Positions 1-11,889 of a stretch of DNA of 64,000 bases are shown piece after piece. Position numbers and translations under genes: made by a program. This DNA comes from Pelodera strongyloides (taxonomy: Eukaryota > Nematoda > Chromadorea > Rhabditida > Rhabditidae), in NCBI GenBank assembly GCA_036852015.1, contig JAANDG010000309.1, positions 105,543-169,542 of the forward strand. Direction: 5' to 3'. The notes under the pieces were generated by a model, which had not been told where the DNA came from, searched no databases, and saw nothing but the letters and a program-made list of their open reading frames with translations. Positions within the stretch are counted from its first letter, which is position 1. Each line of letters opens with the position of its first letter.

Positions 1-384
1 TACGTTTGAGACGTTCCATATAAGTATGCACACTTTTTTTTGAAGTACAATTGCAGCATTGAAAGACGCCTCAGGCTGCGGTAGCCGTCTCGTTTCATAT
101 ATCTAACAATAAGTAATGCAAACTGTTACAAGTTCGGAACTCCCCTTTCTCCCTTCAGATGCCGACAGGGGGATCATGAAGTAGTTTGGGTCGCGGTAAT
201 GAAATTCAACGTGGATGCTTTTACACGATAATATACTCGTGTTGTTTTGTATGTATATGTGCTGCGTTCATGTATACGTGCCCGACGAGGAAATAAAGTG
301 GCGAAAACAATGTATTTGAACTGTATCAGTGTATTGTTTATTCTGCGAATTGGTGAACCAGTTGACTAGGATGTAAGCACCAAT
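1..384. other. Intergenic flank with minus-strand poly(A) signal
   Basis: No gene seen. The minus strand has AATAAA (plus TTTATT near 336-341) about 45 bases past the stop of the astacin gene, a fitting cleavage signal. A plus-strand AATAAA near 291 could serve a gene that lies left of the window; that is inference. Confidence 0.5.
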
Positions 385-3300
385 TTAGTAGCTCCACAGA
401 CAAGTGCATATATTGTTGGAATCCACAAATCCCAAACATCTTGCTTGAATGCGAAGACATGGTTTCATGTTGAGACCCTCAAAAGCCTTTGCATTGGGCA
501 CGAAAGCAAAACATTCGTTTTTCAACAAACATATCTCATATTCTCCAATAGCGGATGAAGGTTCACTGGTGAACTCATTTGTGAACTCGTTTGTCGTTGT
601 GCAATCTGTTGCATCGGCAGTCGTGGTTGTGAATGGCAGTTCGGTGGTTGCCGGCAATTCGATTGTCGTCGTCGTTGTTGGCGATACAGACATCGCTGTC
701 GCGGACGCCGTCGATTCGCTGGTTCTTGGAGATTCGTTGTCGGTCATCGTATACGCAGATGTCGGCAGCTCTGTAGTATCCTTCACTTCTGTTGTAGTAT
801 CCTCCATAGTAGTAGGATCCGACTCTGTTGTAGCTTCAGTAGTCGATGTCGCATATGTTGTCGTGCAGTCTATCGGAACATCATTAGTGGACTCCGTCGA
901 CAGTTCGGTAGTTGTCGGAAAACGCATTGTTGTAGGCGGCTCATTGGTCGAATCATCACCTGTTGTTGAGTAACCTATCGGATCATTAGTTGTGATTAAC
1001 AATTCAGTGCTTGTGACAGTTGTTGGCAGTGTTGACAATTCACTGGTCGACATAGTATTTGTTGTCGATTGTACAATTGTCGAATCAGTTCTGGTAGTTT
1101 TCGGCAGCTGACGTGTAGTCGGGGCTTCAGATGTTGTAGTCGTCGTTGACGGCGATCCAGTCGTCGTCGTCGTCGACGGCGATTCAGTCGTAGTCGTAGT
1201 TGTCGGAGATTCAGTCGTAGTCGTCGTTGACGGCGATCCAGTCGTCGTCGTCGTCGACGGCGATTCAGTCGTAGTCGTAGTTGTCGGAGATTCAGTCGTA
1301 GTCGTCGTTGACGTTGTTGCCACTGGTTCCGATGTTTCAATTGGAATTCCATAATCATCCGGAAGCGTGCTCGTCGTCGAACCATCAACTGAAAAGTACG
1401 TAACGAAACTGAAAAGATACGAAACGTTAAGGAGAAGTATTTCAAAGAAGTATTTGAAAAGTTTTCTACGAACTTGATTCTTATACTGCATACGAGGATA
1501 TGAGGTCGTCTTTAGGAATAGTTATTATGAAAAACGAGAAAACCGCTAACCGAATCTATAAGTGAACGAGGCGAGAAGATTTATTGGTGTATTTTGAATA
1601 GTTCCACCAATTGCGATTATTGGAAGCGTATTCAGCTGCGAAACCATTCTGCTCGCAGATGGGCAGCAAAATCTAAACGAATTGCCGTTTCAATTTTTTT
1701 ACGAATAATCCGTAATTTAAAAAAAAATTCTTTCGCGGTGAAATACACTACGTGAAGTGTAATGTGCTCTAGTGAACACGTAATAAGCCCATCACAAAGT
1801 ACGGGGTAAAACTATTAAAAAACCAAAACCAATTTCGTATTATCTATTACAGAAAATTTCTTACCGCGGGCCAGTAAGTCTGGGGTCTACTGCAATTTTG
1901 AATTCGAATCCGATTGAGCACAGAGGATTCGAAGTGCAAAGAAGATTACTTCTCACAACCGCTAAGTTGAGCTCTACCTTTTTGCCAGGTGGCGCCTTGA
2001 AATAACTTTGTAGTTTATCGTTATTTAATAGTCGTACTGCAGCAGGCATCATAGTATTTCAACCGCCGCGGCACAATGTCGCGCAAAACGAGACAACAAA
2101 ACCTTTTCTCTAGTTTAGAATTACAGTTTCTCGCACCATGCAGCCCCTAGCTTGTATTGTACGCTCGACTAGTAATTATCAAAAAGGTAAATATACAACG
2201 AGTCGAAGTAACAAGTAACTGTTCACCGTGGTATCTTTCAGAATACCGAAGCTCATTTTAAGACCCGTAATCTGGATATTTGATTTTTCGATACAAACCT
2301 TTATATGCCATGAACAGTAGGATCTATCGAATGCGTCAAGTGGCATATCTTTTGAATACATGTGAAGTGTTGCATTTTGCCATTGATCACTGGCGTTCAA
2401 TATGCCACCGCAGTCGCCAACGGTCATCTGAGATGGAAAAATACTAAACATGAAAAGAAAACGGAGTCTATTTAATACGCGCTGACATTCATGAACGAAC
2501 TTATGACACGAAAATGAAATCATGGCACACTCTTTAGCTACCCTCTATGTTATTAACATTTGCTTGTTGCAAGATTTTAATGGTTGTAATTGATGTGCCT
2601 TACTATTTCTGAACATGTCCTTCCAATATAGCCTCGAGGACAGATGCATTTGGAGCAATCCCGGGGATGGATATATCCGCCGTTTTCACATTTTACGGCC
2701 GTTTCAGAACAAGTCGCTAAAATTCCATGTCGAAAATAAAAGGACCGCAGAAAAGCAGTGGCTATTGGTATCTTGGTTTTCTTCCTAGAGCACCTACATA
2801 GACGTGATCACACTCAAATTGTACGAACACATTTTTGAGAGTTTTGATAATTTTGGTGGAAAACGTGGTGTGAGACGATGACTTTTCGTGATCAGACAGC
2901 TTTCCGTTGTACTTCAATGATTATTAAATAGTATTAAAATCAGGACCAATAGATCTCTCCTTTTAACATTTACCATAAATACAGGGCAGGCCAATGGGAA
3001 ACAAGTAATGGTGGATTTTAATTGGGCAAAAAGAAGAGTTCGGGAATCGTTAACAGCCATTTTACCGTTGCAATTATTCACGATGTTGGCAAGAAGAACA
3101 TCATAGAAACTTGGATGTGATTGAGGTGCTCCAGGCGTACGATCGTATATCGGAAACATTGTGACAAAGAAGGGATCTGCTGCAGTTCCTGCAGGGTAGT
3201 GCATGATACTTCCATAATCGTACGGCACGCCAAATAACCCTTCCGTTGACATGTCAAAATTTCTTATGTTCTAAAATTAAATCAAAGCTCAAAGAAATAA

Positions 3301-4320
3301 ATGTAGCAAGTAAGAAGAAAGATGTACTGTAACGATTTAAAATGTCCAAAGTTCATACAATATATTTACAGCAATAATATATTAAAGGTAACGCACCATG
3401 CTATTCAACCTCGCTTGGTCTACCTTGATAAATTTGTCCCTGTCCGAACGGTCTTGTGTGTGAAGAACGCCCAGAAGATGGGCGATTTCATGAGTGTCTA
3501 CCTTTAATTTGATTTTTTGTATATGTCTCTATGGATTCGGTTTGAACCGTTATGGGAAAATTCTTTGTTATATGTAGTCATAGCTCGCTAAAAGTGAGAC
3601 CGGGCTGAATAAAAATTAAAACCCTACGTGGACACTGCATCCAACTTTCACTTCATGGCTTGGTGTTGAATAACGACCGAGCGGAGCAGAACATGTTGGA
3701 TATACGTTTGTTTTGGTAATGTTGGCCACATACCTGAAACATTAACGCTGGTTCGTCTTTTGGAAGCTGCCTCACGGAAAGTAGATAGAGAAACCATTTT
3801 GTCGATTAAATATTCATATTACGCCTACTAACAACATACAGAACACTTGTCTACGAGTTGCAGACTTCGATAAGCATGTAAGACTACACGTAAGATATCA
3901 CATACAAGCTCTTGCAACATGTACGCCATCACAAGCAAAGCAACTAAAACACAACATCAGCAGAAATGGTTTCGTAACCAAAAATTATACTTACTGGTCT
4001 CCGGCTCTCGCTTCTCGGAAGTCAATGCAGGTATTTTCTGACCAAAATCGCATCGCGGCAAACACGTCTTCCTTTTCCTTGGCGCCTTAAAACTAACAAT
4101 AAGTTTATGACACATACATATTGATTTTTCGTTAATCTATGATTTATTTTGTAAGCTGACTCAGAGTATTGTCCATTCGGTAGGGAACAGTCTTGTTAGT
4201 GGGATGAAGACCCCAAGCATTGTCTGGTGATACTGCCTGACGGGGGACTCTCCCAATCAGCACATGGCTGCTCGACATCGCCAAAATTGTCACAAATAGG
4301 GACACTTTGGCAAGCAACAT
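385..4320 (-). CDS. Secreted astacin metalloprotease (NAS type), intact, 712 aa
   Basis: Zinc endopeptidase of the astacin (M12A) family, expected to be secreted. Ten exons join in frame (high to low coordinate): 4320-4161, 4085-3995, 3733-3628, 3501-3424, 3270-3066, 2716-2604, 2427-2299, 1995-1865, 1672-1551, 1388-385. A signal peptide (about residues 1-18) is followed by a short propeptide ending in a VPRQ-like site; the usual FxGD switch of astacin propeptides is not visible. The catalytic domain (about 35-213) has the zinc site HEIAHLLGVLHTQDRSDRD (from residue 123) and the Met-turn GSIMHYP. An EGF-like module (214-250) and a CUB-like module (251-378, with CGG and CSWHI) follow, then a Thr/Ser/Pro-rich mucin-like stretch (about 379-655) and a C-terminal six-Cys domain ending CTCLWSY. 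Several acceptors end in AAG instead of CAG. The paralogue lies directly upstream on the same strand. Which nas gene is orthologous cannot be told from sequence alone. Confidence 0.93.
735..1330 (-). repeat. Tandem repeat coding for the Thr-rich mucin-like stretch
   Basis: Lies in the last exon of the astacin gene. Codons for TTTTTESPTTTTTT and TTTTTGSPSTTTTT blocks alternate; a stretch of about 80 bp near 1150-1310 is repeated almost exactly. Known role of such stretches: dense O-glycosylation of secreted proteins (inference here). The open frame on the opposite strand is a by-product of the repeated GTC/GTT triplets. Confidence 0.8.
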
Positions 4321-5291
4321 CTAAAGATGATGAAGGTTAATGTTTAAAGGTACTGCCCTTTGTTACTAATTATTAACAACATATGGTATCAAACAAATTG
4401 CAGTGACTCAATACATCACAATCACAACTCCAGAAACAGCTCGGACAGCGAGCTGTTTCAGGAGATGTCCGGATAACTTACAGTAACCTACGGTTTCGTG
4501 CCTATTTAGTTAGCTGCGGGCTGCACATCTTGCAAAAAATATATGTGAGTAGAACTAATTTTGAATGAGAAGGTGAAAATGAAAGTAAGAACCTATGAAG
4601 GAGAATAACCATTATATTGTGGGTCTGACAGTTCTCATGGCCTTAAATATTGCTTTGAAATCAATTTCAATTTATTTTTGCAGAAAGCTCCTTTGTTATC
4701 TTTGAATGACTTCGCCTTATAATAGAAATTGGTCTATATGGTATGGAAGTTTGGACTTTTGTAGACTATTTTGAGACAAAATTCTGAAATTAAAGTCTTT
4801 GTTAAAATGCCAGAAGAAAATATCATAAGTCTCACAATTCGTTCCATTTTTCGCGTTTGACATAATACATTGTAATAATAATTCGTTTACGCTCCAAGAC
4901 CGTGCTCCTTTATTCAAGGGTAGTACGATAGTATTTCAAATTTTGCCTATGACATGTTCCGCAGAGGGGGGCATGAGCCTGGGCAATAGGCGACGAGTTC
5001 CAGATGACAAATTGCTCGACCTCTTCGGTCTATTTTGACATCTGATTTTATGCGTATGCATGTAGAAAAAATCTGATTCGTCCATTCAAACATTATGTAA
5101 ATGCAAATTGTAGGAAAACTGGCACTAAATAAGAAACGAAATAAATTTCTGAAATACAGACAAAATTGTCCCTTCTCGCTAAGACCCCAGCAGAGCAACC
5201 ATACTTTCAGTGAAAATCAATCATAGTCAGAAACTATGCGTATTCTGAAAAACACAAGACAAGAAAGTGGGTCATCCAGCATTAATTATGA
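4321..5291. other. Intergenic, no gene seen
   Basis: Spacer between the two astacin genes, with scattered short open frames lacking splice or family signals. It should contain the promoter of the downstream astacin gene, but I see no recognisable element. Confidence 0.5.
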
Positions 5292-5539
5292 TTAGGGCGC
5301 ATTCGAGGTGGACATTTTCCTAGAAAACGAAAACTTTGGTTCGAGATGGACCACCAGAAGAGAATGCAATTGCCACACATACACATGCTCACGCAAATGA
5401 TCGATTGATTTTAGTTTCAATTACGGTACATTTGCATTTTCGACAATTATTTTGCATGTATTATTTTTTTCTCCTTGTCCATCTCGAACCACTTTTTTCT
5501 TTTCTTTTCCGTAAAATGTCCATCTCGAATGCGCCCTTA
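5292..5539. mobile_element. Short foldback element (MITE) with possible 7-8 bp target duplication
   Basis: The two ends are inverted copies: left AGGGCGCATTCGAGGTGGAC, right the complement of GGGCGCATTCGAGATGGAC, and the similarity continues about 60 bp inward to a second GGTTCGAGATGGACC block. TTATGATT flanks both ends, which would be an 8-bp (or 7-bp) target duplication, as in hAT elements. No coding capacity. Assignment to hAT is inference from duplication length and the AGGG start. Confidence 0.75.
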
Positions 5540-5772
5540 TGATTGCTTCAAAATGCAATAACACTGTTTTCCTATTGTAGACATGGAGTACACCGAACCA
5601 ACGTATTTATCAAGCAACATACATTCATTGTCACTGTTTATCTACTTGTGTGTTGTAAATATACTTCAAGCGTGTTACTGTGTTACAATAGAAAAGAACA
5701 TAATATGGCAGAAAACATCATTTATTTATTCGCACTAAGAAATTCGACATTGTTTCGTTCGCCTCTTCCTGT

Positions 5773-8700
5773 TTAATATCTCCATAGGCAACTGCACCTA
5801 TTTTCTGGAGTCAAAGTCCCCAGACATCTTGCAATGTGATCAAAGCATATTCTCTTATTGGTGCGTTCAAACTCAATACTAAAACAGTGGCACTGATCAG
5901 TAGTGGTCTCAAATCCAAAACAACCGCCAGTTGTTTCACAAATAATTGGATTGTCATTGACGATTTTGGGCACAACCGGCGCATACAGATCGACTGTGGT
6001 TGTCAGAACCGTAGTTGTTGATTGCGTAGTTGTCGTTGTTGTTGTAGTAGACGTACGAGTTTTTGAATTGTTTGAAGGCGGAATGGGTATTCCATAATCG
6101 GAAGACAGCGTGCTTGGAGTAGAGGCATCAACTGAAAATGTGGAATCTTTGTAATGTATTTCTTTACTTTACAGGAAGTCATGCGCTGGCCACAACCAAT
6201 TTCGAAAGATGATGGTATTAAATTCCGCAAGACATGCTTTACAAAGCACAATCTTTTAATTGGAAGGAGTAAATCAATATAAAACCATGAATTCTATCAA
6301 AATTTTGGATCGTAGTAAATAGTCGATTTTCATAGTGGGCATGCAAATTTTCTGCTGGCATGCAAAATGACTTGTAAATTTGCATGTTTAGCTTTGAAAT
6401 CTACCTTGCATACGATAGATTATTTTATTTGACTTCGAGTTCTTGCACTGAACCTTATAATGCTTGTTTTTTGGAAGGTCAAATCATCATCTTTCGATAA
6501 AAGAAAAGAAATGTATTGTGTAGTTCTCGTGAGCATCCTCCTTTAAGAATGATCCTATGTAGAAAACTTACCGTATCTAAAAGCGAAGGAGGCTGTCAAA
6601 TTCGCATTGTACTGATCGAATCCAATAATTGGGACCGTATTCAAATGTGAAATTATTTTTGTTGACTCATCTGGGCAACAATACCTAAATCGTACTTTCG
6701 ATTTTAATCATTTAGGAAAAGCTCTATGTAGTAGTCGATTAATGCAAAAGTCAACATATTGACATGCAACAGTCAACATATTGACATGCAACAGTTGACA
6801 TGTAATCAATACTCAATACTATGGTTTTTTTTCTGACTCACTTACCTCGCTCCAGTCAATCTCGTATCAACAGCTATTTTGAACTCGAATCCAGCACGGC
6901 AGCTCGGCCAATACGGGTCATCACATTTATCACCGGAAGCAATTTTCGTAATCGAGATTTCAACTTTCTTTCCTGCTGGAGCCTGTAAGGAGAAATCAAC
7001 CTGACTCTTCTACAAGTTAAACTATGCACAAGATTCGTATTCTGACTGATTGAGTTGATAATCGATGTGCTAATGCTGTGCGCAAGAATGATAAAACTGC
7101 GCACAATTCTCTAGAACCAACCTCGATGTGCCAACTACAGTATGCGTAGTTAAAAATGTCTCGTCCCATGTTTTTGGAGTTCATATTAACCGTGCTATCC
7201 TGCCACTCGCTCGTTGCAAAGAGGACTCCTCCACATCACCATCGGTTAACTGAAAAAAAAATAGTTCTAACATTAAAGCAGTGAAAGAACGGGCGTCCAT
7301 TTATTTGCAAATTTATCTGTCTTCTACGCTACCATGATCCATCGTTAATACACCAGAGGCCATATTCACCACTCAATTCCCCATGGTGAATTCCCCGTCT
7401 TTTCTCTGCGTGTCTCACATTAGAATGCTAAGTTCTGTCCCCAGGGAATATTTTCCCGAGTGAATCGAAGTGTTGAATATGGCCTCAGAATGCCCACTAT
7501 TTCACCAACACAAGTCCCCGCACATTTTAGTGAACAGGTGCGCGGTCCACGTGCAAAATTACCATTGCGTTTTTGACTTCGTCATCTATGTACTTCAAAA
7601 AGTTTCAGATTTTGCAGTGGACCCTTTGTTTGGTAAACATTACTTTTCGAGTATTTTTAATCTCAACTCACAATTTCGTCGCATGTTGTTCCCCTAAAAC
7701 CAAGCGGGCAAATGCATTTGTTGCAATCGCGTGGATGATTGTAACCTCCATTCTCACATTTTACCGTGGATTCATGGCATTGTTCTGGAATTATTTGTTT
7801 GGTGACAATAAACAACATCTGGACTGACGAGCCGGTCTTCTCGCCTTCCACTCCCAGTTAACAGAACTATCCAAAAAGTATAGAAAATGATGAGAAAATG
7901 ATAAGAGCACAACTGCATATCCTATGAGTTCGTCGTCTGACAGCAGATATATCACTAATCAATGTTTTGCCTGAAACGTTATCATATTACATAGTAACAC
8001 TGCTTGTGTAAGCTAAATTACCATGGCATCCGTACATAACGTTGACCAATTCCACATCGTAGAAGCTTGGGAAAATGACAGCACCGGCAGTGTGGGAATA
8101 AGCTGATATCAGCGGTAGGAACCTTGGTTCTGTCTTTGGTCCAACAGAATAGTGCAAAATGCTTCCATAGTCGTACGGAATCCCATACAATGGAAATCCA
8201 GGCACCTTGTTGTAGTCAGTAATATTCTAAAAAAACGTGTGTTCGGAATTTTGGAATTTCTAAAAAAAGGGGTTGGTGTATTAGTCTGAGTCAATATTGG
8301 TCATTTTGGTAACTCGCGTAATTGTGCTAATTTTCGTAATAAGTAACAATCTTTCGCGTAAGACATAGCTGTATTGCACGGCACTATGTTTGTCATAACT
8401 AAACAATAGCTGTGTCACTTCAATTAGGTGAACTCTACCTCACCATCAATGATAACATACCCATACGACACATGGGATACATACCTTGGGTTTTAAGACC
8501 GGATCGTTAACGAAAATAAAATCGTCTCTGTCCGACCGAACTTGTGTATGAGCCACGCCAAGAAGATGGGAGATTTCGTGGACATTTGTCTATGAAATAG
8601 ATTTTTTTCGCAATGGGGTTGCGAATTGTTTTCTTCGTTTACCAACGATAGGAATTAGTTGTTTCGAGCAGAATTACAAGAAACACTGTTTTCCCTTAAA

Positions 8701-9599
8701 ACCAAATATAGAGTAACACATCTAATCTACACATGCTTGTAAAAATCATAAATGTGTAAAGACTTTCAAAACACCTACATCAAGACATTTGTAAAATTGT
8801 TAAACGCCACAACAACAAAAAATATTTACGGTAACTCCACATCCCAGTGAGACTACCACGTGCATTGCGGAGTAGACTCCTTGTGGTGAGGAGCATCCTC
8901 CTGTGGCAGGATTTCTTCCCGATATATTGGCAGAAACACTAAACGTTTGATATAGAGATAAAGCATAATCATCTTATGTTGGTAAAGAATTGTTAGTTTG
9001 GTAAAGAATTCACTTGACCTCTCTCAAACACTCAAACTCCGTTTTGTCCATAGAAACTGGCTGTATTGTTTTTGGCCTATTCCCGTATCGGCCGTATCTT
9101 ACAATTAATCAACACACCTGTCTGCAGTGGTAGCTTCGCGGAAATCCACACATGTATTTTGTTCAAAGAACTTCATTGCAGTCAATGCGTCGTTCTTATC
9201 ACCTTCGCCTAAATACGAAGAAGTTATTGTATACGAAGAATCCGAAGATGTCTGTGTACTGATTGTGAGAGAGAAAAAAACTATTTATTGATGGTCTTGT
9301 CTTCCCTCTATGTGAAACAGGGTAACCAGGAACTCTTAAAAAAATTACCGACTCAATAGTGGGTTGATCCGGTAAGGAAGTCTTTAAATAAATTACTAAC
9401 TCAATTGTGGGTTGATCCGGTAAGGAACTCTTTAAATAAATTACTAACTCAATTGTGGGTTGATCCGGTAAGGAACTCTTTTGTTCGGCCATAATACTGA
9501 TTCAGCGACGGCTTGACGACGCGCTCTTGTATTCAAAATATGACTGTGCACAACAGTCACAAATATGAGAAGGACTAGAAGTTTGATGGAGATGGTCAT
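5773..9599 (-). CDS. Second astacin metalloprotease, frameshifted in the CUB exon (about 503 aa if repaired)
   Basis: Paralogue of the neighbouring astacin gene with the same exon plan and phases: 9599-9449, 9208-9118, 8938-8830, 8589-8485, 8226-8022, 7784-7672, 7249-7122, 6982-6846, 6684-6572, 6131-5773. A signal peptide, a short propeptide with RARRQ, the catalytic domain with HEISHLLGVAHTQVRSDRD (from residue 121), EGF, CUB, a short Thr-rich linker and the Cys-rich end CSCLWRY are all present. The Met-turn reads GSILHYS, so the near-invariant Met is Leu. Exon 7 is 128 bp against 129 bp in the paralogue: one base is missing just after the LTDGD codons, so the CGG of the CUB domain goes out of frame, and no other acceptor phase avoids a stop. 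Either a young pseudogene or a base error. A minus-strand AATAAA lies about 45 bases past the stop. Confidence 0.85.
6200..6546. mobile_element. Foldback element copy inside last intron of the second astacin gene
   Basis: Homologous, in inverted orientation, to the element at 39437-39856: both share the stretch around GGGCATGCAAATTT, the GATTTACTCCTTCCAGTTAAA-like block (complement here) and the end CTCGTGAGCnTCCTCCTTTAA. The right end at 6546 is clear; the left terminus is degenerate. Confidence 0.7.
6755..6805. repeat. 22-bp direct duplication in an astacin intron
   Basis: CAACATATTGACATGCAACA occurs twice in a row in the intron between exons 8 and 9 of the second astacin gene. Confidence 0.7.
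9345..9488 (-). repeat. 48-bp triplication spanning exon 1 end and splice donor
   Basis: Period 48 bp (copies start at 9345, 9393, 9441 on the plus strand). Each copy holds the coding end of exon 1 of the astacin gene (codons for VPYRINPQL) plus the donor TTGA|GTTAGT. Two copies are nearly identical; the one furthest from exon 1 is degenerate. Only the copy at 9441-9488 continues the frame; reading through it meets TAG, so the donor there must be used. Confidence 0.85.
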
Positions 9600-10186
9600 C
9601 TAAACGGGGTTCACATGAACATGCGATGTGGCCCAATATTCTCGAAAATGTCAGGGCATTAATGAGAACATGGGGCCTTTCCTTTGCCAGGTACGCCTGA
9701 TTGTAGCTACTTTTATGAACATCATATAACTACACTGACAGTATTCCACGGTTTGCATCGCAGTCGTTTACAAAAAGACACGCGGCGCACATGTGCTAAT
9801 CAGGAGGACATGGTAGGGCGCGCAAGTTGAAAAGACCACCGTACGACCTCATTTGCACACCAAATGACCCGAACTGGCAACGTTAATTGAAAATATAATC
9901 TTTAGCGTTTCACCAACCTTTTATGTGCATAAAAGTCGATAGTGAAATATGCTTTTGTAAGTATTTCCTTTGTTATGTGACAATTGTGCGTGGGCCGTTT
10001 GAAGAGCATATATTTCACTCTTTTGTACTGTATTGGAAAATTCACGCAACATAGAACATCGAAATAACGTGAAAAAACTTTATTCATTCACCAAAGTAAG
10101 GATATCGAAAATGGCGGCACTTCTAAATTTATTGCATAACAACACAAAACACACAGAGAGGGAAATAATTCTGTAGCATGGTGTGA
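9600..10186. other. Upstream region of the astacin pair, no gene seen
   Basis: Short open frames only. Presumably holds the promoter of the upstream astacin gene; no element recognised. Confidence 0.45.
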
Positions 10187-10676
10187 TTAAAGGGATAGGT
10201 TCATCTCAAATCACCCCTCTTTTTATTGTTTTTATTGATAATAGCACAAATATTATTCACAACAAAAACTAAATCAATCACAGAACAATACAACTCGCAG
10301 AAGAAGCTTCCTTTATTGGAAGCTAGTTGATCGGAAGCCAAAATCTAAACTCAAAAACTAATACCGTACACAGATCGCGCGGGCTCATGGCAATTAGCCA
10401 AGTTACAAACTACACTCGGCAGATCGTTATTTTCCACGGTGTAGTATCATTTAATTAGCTCTTGGCTAATTGCCATTAGCCCGCGCGATCTGTGTACGGT
10501 ATTAGTTTTTGAGTTTAGATTTTGGCTTCCGATCAACTAGCTTCCAATAAAGGAAGCTTCTTCTGCGATGCGTTTTGTTCCGTGATTGATTTAATTTTCA
10601 TTGTGTGTGATATTTGTGCTATTATCAATAAAAACAATAAAAAGAGAGGGGATTTGAGATGAACCTATCCCTTTAA
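10187..10676. mobile_element. 490-bp foldback element bounded by TTAA
   Basis: Two arms of about 220 bp are near-perfect inverted copies. Ends are TTAAAGGGATAGGTTCATCT and its complement; the arms meet around the GCGCGGGCTCATGGCAATTA block near 10380-10470. No coding capacity. TTAA (or TA) at both ends is the likely target site. Confidence 0.9.
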
Positions 10677-11889
10677 TATTGTATGTGAGTGTTTGTAATG
10701 TATCTGAAATACAGAAGCAGTATTGTAATTATTGAGCTGATTCGGCCTAACTGAGCCCTTATGAACTTATGATTTTCTTCACCGAGGTTTACTGTAAGTA
10801 AAATGAGTGCCCTGGTGAAACCGAATTCTACGTAGCGTAGGTAGACAATGAGGCGCACGCGGTATAAGAAGTGCAATCGTACGATAGACCTGCGGCAAAA
10901 TATACTACACATTCTGCATTTTCACTCCCTTTCTTATTTAGTTCTAGTGTGTCACGTTCTCACATAATACATCTAACCAGAAACCCACTGTGGAAAAATC
11001 ATCACAACAAACACATTCGAGTTGTATGCCTCTGTCTTTGGTTTTTTTTATGCTGTGGGTTTTTTTCAGTAAATGACAGCATTTGGTGATTCCTCAATTA
11101 ATGCCGTCCAAATAAGCGAATCGTTGCAGAAAGGAAACTTTCATTATCTTTGAATTTGAATCCCTTCAGTTGACTTCCAATGGATAATTTCCTCCACAAA
11201 AAACGGTCGATCAACATAACATCGCCCCAGAGCTTCATGTAATTAGTGAAACCAAAGAAACCACAGAACCACAGAAAAGTTGCCAAAAAAACCATAACAA
11301 ACACTCTTTTTGGACAAAATACGCTGACGTTATTAAAAAAAATGGGTATGCCACAGAACCTGACGAAAAAGAACCTTGGTTGAAGATTGAAGTAGCATGT
11401 AGCGTGGCGTAATTACAAGTTCTGTTGCGATAGCTTACGGCACTATTGACATCCGGTACACCAAAATTCCGAAACTAAAGAATTTCCGTATAGAAGTAAA
11501 ACTATGGAATTTTACTACATTTACTAAATAATCGCATTGACAGTGTATAAATCCATATCATATGCAGCTAATAGTCAGTTTACGCAAACTTATTAACATT
11601 CTATTCAAATGGAAATGGTACTCTATTTCTATATTAACAAGCAACAATCAAATCACATTTATACACAAACACAGAAATAAAACTCAGCTTTTTTTAATAT
11701 TTATTGAAGAAAACCACAAAACAACAAACAACAACAGCATTCGAGAATTCAAGAAAAAAACAGTTGAAAACAGGGTTAAATATTTCAAATGCGAACACTA
11801 AGATAATTCACAGAATAATTATTCACAGGATGATGCATTTACAAGAAAGTACATATCTTAGATTTAACGCCCCTGGACATGCCAACTGA
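10677..11889. other. No supported gene
   Basis: Only short open frames. A minus-strand frame ending at 11098 (68 codons) has no recognisable domain. Confidence 0.4.

Noticed and set aside
449..973. Plus-strand open frame of 174 codons, Val/Ser-rich
   Set aside because: Exact antisense of the Thr/Ser-coding exon of the astacin gene; the frame is open only because of the GTT/GTC/TCG repeats.
996..1445. Minus-strand Arg-rich open frame
   Set aside because: Alternative frame of the mucin-like repeat in the astacin exon.
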